From NCBI RefSeq assembly GCF_004341625.1, contig NZ_SLZG01000018.1, forward strand, positions 1-64,000: 64,000 nt of DNA, written 5' to 3'. The notes beneath the pieces were generated by a model. The model had not been told where the DNA came from and searched no databases. It saw nothing but the letters and a program-made list of their open reading frames with translations. A program made the translations under genes and the position numbers. The stretch is from Rhizobium sp. BK376 (lineage in GTDB: Bacteria; Pseudomonadota; Alphaproteobacteria; Rhizobiales; Rhizobiaceae). The stretch's first letter is position 1; the number at the start of each line of letters is the position of its first letter. Positions 24,379-33,646 of the stretch are shown here, piece by piece.

Positions 24379-25272
24379 TCAACTCTGCTTGCGGAACCAG
24401 TTATACAGGTAGTCGACGAAGATGCGCACCTTGGCCGGCAGATAGCGCCGGTGAGGATAGACGGCGTAGATGCCGCGATCGGTCGGGATATAGTCGTTGA
24501 AGAGGGTGAGCAGCGCGCCGCTTTCGATCTCCTTGCGGCCGATGAAATCGGGGACCATGGCAACGCCGATGCCCGCGAGAGCTGCCCTGAGCGTTGCATG
24601 CGGGCTGTTGACCTCGATCGGACCGCTGATCGTAACATTGAAGGAGCTGCTGTCCGGATTGTAGAATCGGATGCTGTTCTGTGACCTGTTGTTGGTGTCG
24701 ATGATGAAGGGCACATTCGCCAGATCGTTCGGATGAACGAGGTTCGGATAGCGCTCGAGAAATTCCTTGGTCACGCAGACGTGTGTGCGGAAATCGGAGA
24801 TTTTTCGCGCGATCATGCCCGAGTCCTCCAGCTTGGTGACGCGGATCGCGACATCGAAGCCTTCCTCGATCAGATCGACGAAGCGGTCGTCGGCGGAGAT
24901 TTCGAGCGCAAGGTTCGGGTTCTCTTTCGCGAAGTCTATCAGTGATTGCCCGACATCGGCGTCGACGAAGGTGCGGGGCACCGAGATTCGCAAGCGACCC
25001 TTGAGCTGCTGGTTGCTCTCGCGCACGAGGTCGGCGAGGTTGTCGATCTCCTTCAAAATGTCGGAAGCCGTGCGGAAATAGGTGTGCCCTGCCTCAGTCA
25101 GCGAAAACTGCCGAGTGGTGCGGTTGAGGAGGAGAGCACCGAGTTCGTCCTCCAGCTCACGGACATATTTGGAGAGCAGGGCCTTCGACCGGCCGGTCTT
25201 GCGTGCCGCTGCGGAAAAGCCCTCCGCTTCCACCACGTCGATAAAGGCGCGAATGCGCGTCAGGGTGTCCAT
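24379..25272 (-). CDS. LysR family transcriptional regulator
   Basis: A 297-residue protein with an N-terminal winged helix (about 3-62: TRIRAFIDVVEAEGFSAAARKTGRSKALLSKYVRELEDEL) and a substrate-binding LysR effector domain. It belongs to the PecT/DsdC-like class that uses SKALLSKYV. ATG at 25270-25272 is preceded by GAGAGG. It faces the ornithine decarboxylase gene across a 532-base gap, so control of that gene is possible but not shown by any shared site. Confidence 0.9.
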   Translation of the reverse strand: MDTLTRIRAFIDVVEAEGFSAAARKTGRSKALLSKYVRELEDELGALLLNRTTRQFSLTEAGHTYFRTASDILKEIDNLADLVRESNQQLKGRLRISVPRTFVDADVGQSLIDFAKENPNLALEISADDRFVDLIEEGFDVAIRVTKLEDSGMIARKISDFRTHVCVTKEFLERYPNLVHPNDLANVPFIIDTNNRSQNSIRFYNPDSSSFNVTISGPIEVNSPHATLRAALAGIGVAMVPDFIGRKEIESGALLTLFNDYIPTDRGIYAVYPHRRYLPAKVRIFVDYLYNWFRKQS

Positions 25273-25489
25273 GAAGTGCCTCTCCGTATCTGTTTCTGAA
25301 TATTGAACAAAACGGCGAAATTTGTTCAATTTATTTTTTGAGGCTTCGATCAAAAAACTTCTTGATTATGACGGCGAATATTCTTATCTCCCGCTTAGCC
25401 CAAAGTCGCACGTGCCCATGGGTGTCCGCCGAACCCTCGAATTGGTGAGGAAATCGGTAAGGTACCTGGAATTAACCCCTCCAGTCGCT

Positions 25490-25804
25490 ATTCCGGCCAA
25501 CCGGAAAATGCGAGGACGCCTGAAGCAACGACGGTGCGGGCCTTTTTGTTCTCTCCCTGCTTTCCATCAGCGGGGGTTACTGAAGAGGCACACCTTCATT
25601 GCCGGAAGTGCGGCAGGGATATTCCCTCCAATCCATGGCAGACAAAGCCGAACCTATACCGCTTTCGCGGCGTTGGTTCATCATCTGCGCATCGAGCGCT
25701 GCTAGGGATCCGGGGTCTCCACCGGCTGGTTCCTGAGCGGTTCTCGTATGCCCTTTGTCCTCCGGTTTTTTACCGGAGCTCTGGAATTGGAAGAGGGAAT
25801 TGAT
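25490..25804 (+). ncRNA. Candidate structured leader of the ornithine decarboxylase gene (speF-motif class)
   Basis: The gap 25273-25804 is unusually long and its 3' part carries nested hairpins. CCGC-TTTC-GCGG at 25659-25670 is enclosed by GAACC (25650-25654) and GGTTC (25675-25679). CTCCGGT-TTTTT-ACCGGAG lies at 25760-25778, just before the GAGGG ribosome site at 25793-25797. A conserved leader RNA, the speF motif, is known upstream of alphaproteobacterial ornithine decarboxylase genes; I assign this region by position and structure and have not compared it with the published consensus. No feature was seen in 25273-25489. Confidence 0.5.
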
Positions 25805-26938
25805 ATGACCACTCAGCGCATCCGCGACTTTCTCGCAACCCGACGCCCCGACGGTCCCTGCCTCGTGGTTGACCTCGACGTAATCCGCGACAATTTCCAT
25901 GCTTTCCGTCACGCAATGCCGGACAGCGCGATCTACTACGCGGTCAAGGCAAACCCGGCTCCTGAGGTCCTGAAGCTGCTCGCCAGCATGGGCTCCAATT
26001 TCGATTGCGCGTCCGTCGCTGAAATCGAAATGGCGCTCGAAGCCGGTGCGACCGCTGCTCGTATCTCCTTCGGCAACACGATCAAGAAGGAACGCGACAT
26101 CGCCCGCGCCCATGCGCACGGTGTCAGCCTCTTTGCGGTCGACAGCCACGAGGAAGTCGAGAAGATCGCCCGTGCCGCTCCCGGCGCCCGCGTTTTCTGC
26201 CGCGTGCTTACGGATGGCGAAGGTGCCGAATGGCCGCTGTCGCGCAAGTTCGGCTGCGTGCCGCAGATGGCCGTCGACGTTCTCGTCTACGCTCATCAGC
26301 TCGGCCTGCAGTCCTACGGCGTCTCGTTCCATGTCGGTTCGCAGATGACCAAGGTCGACGCCTGGGATTCGGCTCTTGCTGATGCCAAGCGCGTCTTCGT
26401 TCAGCTGGCCAAGCAGGGCATCCACCTGCAGATGGTCAACATGGGCGGCGGCTTCCCGACCAAGTATCTGCGCGACGTTCCGTCCGCCGAAGCCTACGGC
26501 AAGTCGATCTATGCTGCTCTGCGCGCCCATTTCGGCAACCAGATCCCGCAGACGATCATCGAGCCGGGCCGAGGCATGGTCGGCAATGCAGGCGTGATCA
26601 AGGCTGAAGTCGTCCTGATCTCGAAGAAGTCGGACAATGACGATGCTCGCTGGGTCTTCCTCGACATCGGCAAGTTCGGCGGCCTGGCAGAAACCATGGA
26701 CGAAGCCATCCGTTACCCGATCCGCACCGCGCGCGACGGCGACGAGATGGAGCCCTGCGTCATCGCCGGTCCGACCTGCGATTCTGCCGACGTGCTCTAC
26801 GAAAAGAATCTCTATCCGCTGCCGCTCACGCTTACGATCGGCGACGAAGTTCTGATCGAAGGCACCGGCGCCTATACGACGACCTACTCGGCTGTCGCTT
26901 TCAACGGTTTCGATCCGCTGAAGGCGTACATCATCTAA
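25805..26938 (+). CDS. odc2: Ornithine/lysine decarboxylase (type III PLP-dependent, Odc2-like)
   Basis: This 377-residue alanine-racemase-fold decarboxylase has the PLP lysine in YYAVKANP (Lys48). SFHVGSQM, the glycine-rich loop MGGGFPT, EPGRGMVG and the C-terminal CDSADV (active-site Cys) are all in place. Enzymes of this size in rhizobia decarboxylate ornithine and lysine to putrescine and cadaverine. The ATG at 25805 has GAGGG upstream; the frame is open further up but without a site. It probably forms a unit with the GNAT gene at 27036 and carries a long structured leader. Confidence 0.92.
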   Translation: MTTQRIRDFLATRRPDGPCLVVDLDVIRDNFHAFRHAMPDSAIYYAVKANPAPEVLKLLASMGSNFDCASVAEIEMALEAGATAARISFGNTIKKERDIARAHAHGVSLFAVDSHEEVEKIARAAPGARVFCRVLTDGEGAEWPLSRKFGCVPQMAVDVLVYAHQLGLQSYGVSFHVGSQMTKVDAWDSALADAKRVFVQLAKQGIHLQMVNMGGGFPTKYLRDVPSAEAYGKSIYAALRAHFGNQIPQTIIEPGRGMVGNAGVIKAEVVLISKKSDNDDARWVFLDIGKFGGLAETMDEAIRYPIRTARDGDEMEPCVIAGPTCDSADVLYEKNLYPLPLTLTIGDEVLIEGTGAYTTTYSAVAFNGFDPLKAYII

Positions 26939-26955
26939 CAAGGTCGCTCTCGCCA

Positions 26956-26975
26956 GCCCCGGAACCAACCGGGGC
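26956..26975 (+). terminator. Hairpin between odc2 and the GNAT gene
   Basis: A seven-pair stem GCCCCGG/CCGGGGC with loop AACCAA, 18 bases after the odc2 stop. No T tract follows, so it may only attenuate or protect the transcript end. Confidence 0.45.
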
Positions 26976-27035
26976 GGCAACCTCACAATTTTCCTTCATC
27001 ACCGCTCATAACGGTATTGGGTACGGGAGGCCAAA

Positions 27036-27626
27036 ATGGCCGCTGTTCTTGATTCTGTACGCGCATTCTTTGCGCCCTCCACATTCACCATCGACCTGGA
27101 AAACTCCAGCGACGTTGTTGCTCGCGAAAACCTGCTCGACCACGCCATGGGCGCTGGCCGCACCAAGAAGTCGTCGGAAAAGCTCCGTCGCAATCGTGTT
27201 CCGGCCGAGGGCCTCGCTCTCGTCGCACGCGACCGCAATGGCCATGTCATCGGCACGGTGCGCCTTTGGAACGTGGAAGCCGGCGTCGATCACGACACCC
27301 AGCCGGTCGATGCGCTGCTGCTTGGCCCGCTTGCGGTCGATCCGGCCCATGAAGGAAAAGGTATCGGCTCCGCGCTGATGCGGGCCGCAATTCTCGAGGC
27401 GAAGAAGCGCGATCATGGTGCGATCCTCCTCGTCGGCGATGCGTCTTACTATGAGCGCTTCGGCTTCTTTGCCGAAAAGGCCAAGCATCTCGTCATGCCC
27501 GGCCCGTTCGAACGTCATCGCTTCCTGGCGCTTGAGCTTAAGGATGGCTGGCTCCAAGGAGCCGTCGGACTGCTCGTTGCCAGCGGCCGCCAACTCGTGC
27601 GGCCTCCGGTCCGCGGGGCGGCGTGA
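27036..27626 (+). CDS. GNAT family N-acetyltransferase downstream of odc2
   Basis: A 196-residue protein with an acetyl-CoA binding loop in LAVDPAHEGKGIGSALMRAAI (about 97-117) and the YERFGF motif near residue 139. The N-terminal 40 residues are extra to a minimal GNAT domain. GGGAGG precedes the ATG. Its position 97 bases after the decarboxylase suggests polyamine acetylation as a possible role, by context only. A strong terminator follows at 27632-27670. Confidence 0.88.
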   Translation: MAAVLDSVRAFFAPSTFTIDLENSSDVVARENLLDHAMGAGRTKKSSEKLRRNRVPAEGLALVARDRNGHVIGTVRLWNVEAGVDHDTQPVDALLLGPLAVDPAHEGKGIGSALMRAAILEAKKRDHGAILLVGDASYYERFGFFAEKAKHLVMPGPFERHRFLALELKDGWLQGAVGLLVASGRQLVRPPVRGAA

Positions 27627-27631
27627 CCGGC

Positions 27632-27670
27632 CGGCTGCTCCCTTTGCGCAAAAGGGGAGCAGCCGTTTTT
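27632..27670 (+). terminator. Rho-independent terminator after the odc2-GNAT unit
   Basis: Eleven-pair stem CGGCTGCTCCC/GGGAGCAGCCG (27632-27642 with 27655-27665), extended by an inner TTT/AAA, then TTTTT. Confidence 0.92.
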
Positions 27671-27696
27671 GGGTTTCTGGCTCTATAATAGCGTGA

Positions 27697-28437
27697 TCAG
27701 AATTCCTGGACCGTGGGGCGCAGGACGATTTCGTTGATATCGACATCGGCCGGCTGCTCGATCGCGTAAGCGATCGCCCGCGCGACCGCATTCGCCGGGA
27801 TCGCGATCTTGTAAAAATCCTGAACCGTCGACGCTGCTGTGCCTGTGGTGGAGAATTTGAGGTCGCTTTCGACCGCACCCGGCTCGATCGACGTGACGCG
27901 CACCTTGCCCCCGACTTCCTGGCGCAATCCCTCGGAGATCGCCCGCACGGCGAATTTGGTGCCGGAATAGACCGTGCCGCCCGGCGCGAACACCTTGACC
28001 CCGGCAACCGAACTCAGATTGATGATATGGCCGCTTTCCTTCTCCAGGAATATCGGCAGGACGGCGGCAATCCCATACAAGGTGCCCTTGATATTGACGT
28101 CGATCATCGCATCCCACTCGTCGGTATTCACTTCCGCCATCGGGCGGATCGGCATCAGGCCGGCATTGTTGATCAGGACGTCAAGCTTGCCGAAGCCAGC
28201 GATGACAGCGTCGACGACGGCCTTGACCTCTTTCTTGTCGACCACGTCGAGCTGATAGGCTCGCGCCTCGCCGCCCGCCTTGGCGATTTCGGCAACCACT
28301 TCATCGAGCTTTTCCTTGCGCCTGCCCGCCACGGCGACGCGTGCGCCCCTGGCGGCCAGATGGCGAGCCGTCTCGGCCCCGAGGCCAGTTCCGCCACCGG
28401 TGATGAGGACAACCTTGCTCTGAATTCCTTCGCTCAT
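27697..28437 (-). CDS. SDR family NAD(P)-dependent oxidoreductase
   Basis: This 246-residue classical short-chain dehydrogenase has TGGGTGLG at about 14-21, NNAG, the catalytic Asn in VNIKG, Ser in NLSSVAG and an intact YSGTK. It resembles YdfG-like oxidoreductases acting on hydroxy acids or ketones; substrate unknown. Single-gene unit convergent with the GNAT gene's terminator. Unlike the SDR at 1107, all catalytic residues are present. Confidence 0.92.
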   Translation of the reverse strand: MSEGIQSKVVLITGGGTGLGAETARHLAARGARVAVAGRRKEKLDEVVAEIAKAGGEARAYQLDVVDKKEVKAVVDAVIAGFGKLDVLINNAGLMPIRPMAEVNTDEWDAMIDVNIKGTLYGIAAVLPIFLEKESGHIINLSSVAGVKVFAPGGTVYSGTKFAVRAISEGLRQEVGGKVRVTSIEPGAVESDLKFSTTGTAASTVQDFYKIAIPANAVARAIAYAIEQPADVDINEIVLRPTVQEF

Positions 28438-28895
28438 ATTGCATCTCCTTTAAGTTGTTGCTTATGCGGATGATGGTTTTATGCGAGTGATGGTCGGGGC
28501 CTATCGGCCGATCTCAGTGGGATTGCGTACGAGGCAGCGCATTCGGCGAGATCGTTTATCCTGGTGAAAACAGCTCCTGAATGCGGCGCCTCACGATGCG
28601 CCGCTCTGGCCGCATTGTCCATGCAGGTTCGCCGGGAACGAAATGACCGCGATCGATCCGATCTTGCCAGATATCCCGGCCTGCGGGCTGCCGGCGACCT
28701 AACGCAGCCGGAACCTTTTGGCCGCCCCATGCATTTAGACCACGCTGCTTTTTAATTCTCGCCCCACCTGCCGTTTCTTCCCTTCAAGGACATGCATCGC
28801 GGGACACGAAGGAGCCCGGCTGCCTGCCGGTCTGTTCATTTCGGCGACTTCCGGATATTGCCCGTCAAGCCGCCGGCCTCGGAATGGAGTTTCTG
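28438..28895. other. Intergenic stretch without recognisable features
   Basis: No gene, clear hairpin or repeat was seen in this 458-base gap between the divergent SDR and MFS genes. Both promoters must lie here. Short open frames are present on both strands but lack ribosome sites or recognisable proteins. Confidence 0.5.
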
Positions 28896-30129
28896 ATGTT
28901 CGCGCTCGACGACATTCGTTCCCTGACGCCTCAACAACGCAATACTGTCCTCGCAAGCTTCCTCGGCTGGACGCTCGACGCCTTCGATTTCTTCATCCTG
29001 GTCTTCATTCTGAAGGCGATTGCCGAAGAGTTTCACACCGACGTTACCGCTGTTTCCACGGCGATCTTCCTGACCCTTGCCATGCGCCCGATCGGCGCGC
29101 TCATCTTTGGCCTCTCGGCCGACAGGTACGGACGGCGTGTGACGCTGATGGTCAACGTGCTCCTCTATTCGCTGTTTGAGTTTCTCTCGGGCTTTTCCAC
29201 CAGCCTGACGATGCTGATCGTGCTTCGTGTGCTCTACGGTATTGCGATGGGCGGCGAGTGGGGTGTCGGCGCGTCGCTGGCGCTGGAAAGCATTCCCGAT
29301 CGCACGCGCGGCATTGTCTCCGGCGTTCTGCAGGCGGGCTATCCCTGCGGCTATCTGCTCGCCTCGCTGGTCTACTTCTTCCTATTTCCGGTCATCGGGT
29401 GGCGCGGCATGTTCATGATCGGTGTCTTGCCGGCGCTGCTGGTGTTTTACATCCGCCGCAGCGTCGTCCTTCCTTGCCAACCAGCATCGCAAGCGCCAGC
29501 CCTTCTTCTCAGTGGTGAAGGATAATCTGCCGCTGTTCATCTGGGCGGTGATCCTGATGACGGCCTTCAATTTCTTCAGCCACGGCACGCAGGACATCTA
29601 TCCGACCTTCCTGCAGACGCAGCGTGCCTATTCGACCCATACGGTCGGTGCCATCGCCATTGTCTATAATATCGGCGCGATCATCGGCGGCCTGTTCTTC
29701 GGCAGCCTGTCGCAGCGGATCGGGCGGCGCAGGGCGATCGTGATTGCGTCATTGATCGCCATCCCGATCGCACCCCTCTGGGCCTATGGTTCCGGCCCGG
29801 TGATGCTCGCGATCGGTGCCTTCCTCATGCAGTTCTTCGTCCAGGGCGCCTGGGGCGTCGTGCCGGCTCACCTCAACGAGCTCTCCCCCGACGAGGTGCG
29901 CGGCACCTTCCCCGGCGTGGCCTATCAGCTCGGAAACCTTCTGGCCTCAGGCAATGCGACGATGCAGGCAGGGCTCGCCGCCCACTGGAACGGAGACTAT
30001 GCCTTCGCGCTTGTTCTCGTCGCCGTCATCGTTGCCGCTGCGGTCGCACTGCTTGCCGGCTTCGGCTACGAGCGGAAAGATGTGAGCTTCGAGCTTCCGA
30101 TCGATCGGGACGCCGTGCGCTCTTCGTGA
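28896..30129 (+). pseudogene. MFS transporter (sugar/organic acid type) disrupted by a frameshift
   Basis: The N-terminal frame runs from ATG 28896 to a stop at 29525 and codes for about six membrane helices, with the MFS loop GLSADRYGRRVTLM and the motif ALESIPDRTRGIVSGVLQAGYPCGYLLAS. The C-terminal half continues in another frame, open to 30129, with the remaining helices and SQRIGRRRAIV. The reading frame changes near 29464, right after FYIRRS(V), where related transporters carry a short PESP-like segment that is missing. A deletion of roughly 10-13 bases would explain it. GGAG precedes the ATG. Either a recent pseudogene or a sequencing/assembly artefact. Confidence 0.85.
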
Positions 30130-30184
30130 CGCCGCACGCAACCGATCGAGCGCCGGGCCGGGAGGAGCGGCCATGGCAAACTGG

Positions 30185-30224
30185 CCGCGATCCCCACCTG
30201 GTGAGGATCGCGGTTTGTTTTTTT
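30185..30224 (+). terminator. Rho-independent terminator after the MFS gene
   Basis: Nine-pair stem CCGCGATCC/GGATCGCGG followed by TTTGTTTTTTT. Confidence 0.88.
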
Positions 30225-30307
30225 GGAGTCGACGTACAAGTGTGGATGGGGAGCAGGCGGATGCCTCTTGCGTCTTCTCCCCAAGAGGAGAACGGGAGCT
30301 TCGCCCC

Positions 30308-31690
30308 TCACTTCGCGGCCTTCTGCGTTTCTTTGGACGGGTCGTAGCCGTCCGTCAGCGTCTTCAGGAACGTGACGACATCAGCGATTTCCGCGTCGTT
30401 CAGCGCCGGTTGCTGGCCAGGCTTGCGGTTCATCGGCGCGTCGATCACGTCCATATTGGCCTGATATTGCGGCGGCACGTCATTGTATTTCTGCACTTGC
30501 CCGTCCGAGCTCTTGGGATAGATGGTCTCGGGATTGGTGTCGCGCTTGACGTAGAAGCGCACGACGTCTTCCAGATTGTTGTAGACGCCGTTGTGGAAGA
30601 AGACGTGGCGGGTCGCGACATTGCGCAGGGTCGGCGTCTTGAAGAGACCGCAATTGGCGGTCTGGGCGGAATAGCTGTCGTTGCGCAGCGGGCCGCAGAT
30701 GCCGAGGTCGAAGTAATGCGCATCAGCATTGGCCGGGATCGCCGCATTGCGCGGCACCCCGAGGCCTTCGAATTCGAAGTCGGTGAAGTCAGGCATCTCG
30801 GTGCCGACCATCTGGTCGAGGTGGCAGGAACTGCAATTGCCCTTGTTCGGGTCCTCGAACAGTTTCAAACCACGCATCTCGGCATCGGATAATTGGACCT
30901 GGCCGCGCAGATAGGCGTCATATTTGCTGGAATAGGGGTGGAAGGACGTCTCTTCGATCTGGTAGCGGGCGAGCGCAAAGCCGGCCTCCGAGATCGCCAT
31001 GTCGTGGTCGTCGAGCACATTCTTGCCGAAGAGTGCCTCGATCTGCTTGCCATAGCCCGCCTTCAGCTTGGCATAAACGGCATTCTCGTCGGTATTGGCC
31101 ATTTCGAAGGGCGAGATCATCGGCTGCAGGGCCTGATCTTCCAGCGAATCGACGCGGCCGTCCCAGAACATGCCGCCTTGGGGCACCACGTCAGGGGCGT
31201 TGGAGTCAGCCTTGACAACGGCCTGACCGGTCATCGGGCCGGCGACGATTGCCGGGGCGTTTGCCAGCGAAACGCCTGACGCCTCCTGCATCGGGGCGGC
31301 CTCGGCAGCCTCGTCGGCGGCACTTTCGGCGCCGACGGAGAAGGAAGGCGTCGTCATCTTGTAGGCGAGGCTGGGCGTCGCGCGCAGGCCGGGCTTGTCG
31401 AGATTGGGGCCGCCCATCTGGACGGGGAGCGCATTTGATGGCGCGTAGTGATTGGCCGGATCGTGGCAGGTGGCGCAGGACATCTGGCCGTTGCCCGATA
31501 GGGCGTGGTCATAGAACATCGCCTTGCCGAGCTGCGCGACGGCGCTCAGCGTACCCTCGTTTGGATAGTCGGCGGCAGTGGTTGCCACCGGCTTCAGTTC
31601 TTCGCTCGCCATGCCGATCGTCGCACCGACCAGCGAAACGCCGGCGAGCGCCAGCAGGGGAAGGAGACGGCGGTTGAGTTTGACGATCAT
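30308..31690 (-). CDS. Diheme cytochrome c peroxidase family protein (MauG/CcpA-like)
   Basis: This 460-residue protein has a signal peptide (about 1-28), heme site CATCH at 72-76 and a second heme site CSSCH at 286-290, the layout of periplasmic diheme peroxidases and MauG. An alanine- and glutamate-rich insert (about 120-160) sits between the hemes, and the region GMFWDGRVDSLEDQALQP is a family block. The protein is longer than a standard peroxidase (about 320 residues). ATG at 31688-31690 has GGGGAAGG upstream. Its start follows the phosphoesterase stop by 20 bases on the same strand, so the two are co-transcribed. Confidence 0.92.
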   Translation of the reverse strand: MIVKLNRRLLPLLALAGVSLVGATIGMASEELKPVATTAADYPNEGTLSAVAQLGKAMFYDHALSGNGQMSCATCHDPANHYAPSNALPVQMGGPNLDKPGLRATPSLAYKMTTPSFSVGAESAADEAAEAAPMQEASGVSLANAPAIVAGPMTGQAVVKADSNAPDVVPQGGMFWDGRVDSLEDQALQPMISPFEMANTDENAVYAKLKAGYGKQIEALFGKNVLDDHDMAISEAGFALARYQIEETSFHPYSSKYDAYLRGQVQLSDAEMRGLKLFEDPNKGNCSSCHLDQMVGTEMPDFTDFEFEGLGVPRNAAIPANADAHYFDLGICGPLRNDSYSAQTANCGLFKTPTLRNVATRHVFFHNGVYNNLEDVVRFYVKRDTNPETIYPKSSDGQVQKYNDVPPQYQANMDVIDAPMNRKPGQQPALNDAEIADVVTFLKTLTDGYDPSKETQKAAK

Positions 31691-31710
31691 CGTCCTTCCC
31701 CCTCTTTGGC

Positions 31711-33363
31711 TCAGGCGCCCGGCTTGCCGGTCTTCGGATCGAGAACTAGCTTCTGCGTATCGCCCTTCGACCAGTCGAACATGTTGTTCAGCGTGCCCGA
31801 GATGGCGTCGAAGGAGCCGCCGCCGAGGCGCTGGCCGCCAAGCCAGTTGTCTTCGATGAAGCGATCGACGGAGGTCTGGTCGGTCAGGGTGTGGTCGACA
31901 TAGTTGACCTTGGAGTAGGGCGAGACGACGAGCAGCGGCTGGCGCGTGCCGTAGCCGCAACGGCCCTGTGCCGGAGCGCCCGTGACGCCCGGAAGCGGAG
32001 TGCCGGTGCCGCAGGCATCGCCGTTCAGCACGTCATAACCCTTGACGCCGAGCTTGGACGGATTGACGACAGCGTGAGCGTGGTCATACCAGCCGTCGGA
32101 GTCGTCGTAGAGGATAACAACAGCGGTGTCCTTCCATTCCGGAGCGTCGGAGACGGCATTGACGACCTCAGTCACGAATTCCTGCTCGTCGAGCGGGTCG
32201 GAATAGCCGGCATGGCCATCCTGATAGGCCGGGGCCTTCATGAAGCTGACGGCGGGCATATTGCCGTTCTTCAGCGCGGCAAAGAAGTCGTTGGTGTCGT
32301 ACTGGTGGTTGGCGCCGCCATCATTGCTGGTGCCGATTGCAGCGACCGAGGACGGACGCACGTGCAGCGGGTTCGCAGTCGAGGCGTAGTACTGGAACGG
32401 CTGGTGGTGCGGGATGTAGTCGGCGCTGTTGACCTTTGTCACGTCGGAGGTCGAGGCGCGCTTGCAGCCCGTGGTGCCGTCGGCATTCTTCAGCGTCAGG
32501 TCGAAGCCGCCTTCGAAGAAGCCCCAGGTGACGTTGCGGGCGTTCAGGAGGTCGCCGATGTTCTTGCCGTACATCAGCGCGGTCTGCCCGGCGGAGCAGG
32601 CGTCGCCGGTCGGGTCGAAGTCGCTGATCGCGGTCCAGCCGCCATTGCCATCGGGCACGATGCGGCCCTTGGAATAGGTGCCGTCGGTTTCCAGCGTGTA
32701 GCCGGGCGGCAGGATGGCGCCGTTGGTCTGGCCGGAGATCAGATTCAGCGCGCCGGGCGTCGAGGGGCCGAAATTGGTCGAGAAGGAATTGTCGTTCAGC
32801 GCGAAATGCTGGGCGTAGTTCCAGAGCGCAGTGACGGTGTTGCCGTCATAGTAACCCATGACCTGGCCCTTGGTGCCGAAAGCGCCGGCAGCGCCCTTGG
32901 TGCCGTGACCGGTATTGGCCGGGAAGAGGTCCATGGCAAAGTTGTTATAGGCAGCCTGTTCGGCAGTGTAGCCGTGGTTCTGCGACTGGGTGGCAGCCTG
33001 GGTGCGATCGAGACGGAAGGGAGCGGCAGCATCGGCGCCGTTGCCCGTGTTGGTCTTGTTCGGGTTGTTGTCGACCAGGCCGGCATTGGCGAGCGTGTTG
33101 ATATCGCTCGGCGTGTTTGCCGCTGCCGTGAACTCGGGTTCGCCGGCGACATTCGCAGCCTTGGGGTAGGTCGCGAAATAGTGGTCAAAGGAGACGTTTT
33201 CCTGGAAGATGACGACCAGATGCTTGATCGGGGTCGCGGTATTGGTAGCGGTCGGAGCGGCGGTGGTGGGGGCAGCGGTCTGGGCGACCGCGGCGGAACA
33301 GAGCGAAATCAGGGTGAGGGCGCTGCCGGCGGCGAGTGCTGCACGACGTGAAATTCCAGCCAT
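31711..33363 (-). CDS. Secreted phosphoesterase (phospholipase C / acid phosphatase AcpA-like)
   Basis: A 550-residue protein with a Tat-type leader (ISRRAALAAG, then a hydrophobic run ending AVAQ), and the phosphoesterase family motif FQENVSFDHYF at about 53-63. ILYDDSDGWYDH (about 440-451) carries metal ligands. Family members are phospholipases C or acid phosphatases. ATG at 33361-33363 has GAGGAA upstream. The sequence is rich in Ala, Thr and Asn after the leader. It is first in a two-gene unit with the diheme peroxidase. Substrate uncertain. Confidence 0.9.
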   Translation of the reverse strand: MAGISRRAALAAGSALTLISLCSAAVAQTAAPTTAAPTATNTATPIKHLVVIFQENVSFDHYFATYPKAANVAGEPEFTAAANTPSDINTLANAGLVDNNPNKTNTGNGADAAAPFRLDRTQAATQSQNHGYTAEQAAYNNFAMDLFPANTGHGTKGAAGAFGTKGQVMGYYDGNTVTALWNYAQHFALNDNSFSTNFGPSTPGALNLISGQTNGAILPPGYTLETDGTYSKGRIVPDGNGGWTAISDFDPTGDACSAGQTALMYGKNIGDLLNARNVTWGFFEGGFDLTLKNADGTTGCKRASTSDVTKVNSADYIPHHQPFQYYASTANPLHVRPSSVAAIGTSNDGGANHQYDTNDFFAALKNGNMPAVSFMKAPAYQDGHAGYSDPLDEQEFVTEVVNAVSDAPEWKDTAVVILYDDSDGWYDHAHAVVNPSKLGVKGYDVLNGDACGTGTPLPGVTGAPAQGRCGYGTRQPLLVVSPYSKVNYVDHTLTDQTSVDRFIEDNWLGGQRLGGGSFDAISGTLNNMFDWSKGDTQKLVLDPKTGKPGA

Positions 33364-33646
33364 ATCAATATTCCTCTTCGAGTGATCGTCATCGCCCGGC
33401 AGGGAGAAAGTCGCTTGGGCAGCCGAGGCGGAAGGAAACAATGACCGGCTAGCAACGGTATATGACAGTTCCGTGAACGTCTGTTTTGCTGCGCACAAAC
33501 TTGATTATTTTCAACAAGTTATACGTTGCTGATGTTATTGCCGTATTAGTATCCGGTGCCGCCGCGCCTTCCAAAATGGGCTCAGGCGTGCTTCAAAATG
33601 CCGCGCTACGAGGGCGATTTACCGAGGAAATATTCCGCAGCCAGCG

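Noticed and set aside
25577..26986. A 469-codon open frame on the - strand opposite odc2
   Set aside because: Mirror of the decarboxylase gene, which has intact PLP and active-site motifs; no ribosome site or homology for the antisense frame.
31891..33351. A 486-codon glycine-rich open frame on the + strand
   Set aside because: Antisense to the phosphoesterase gene; its valine/glycine runs reflect the opposite strand's codons.
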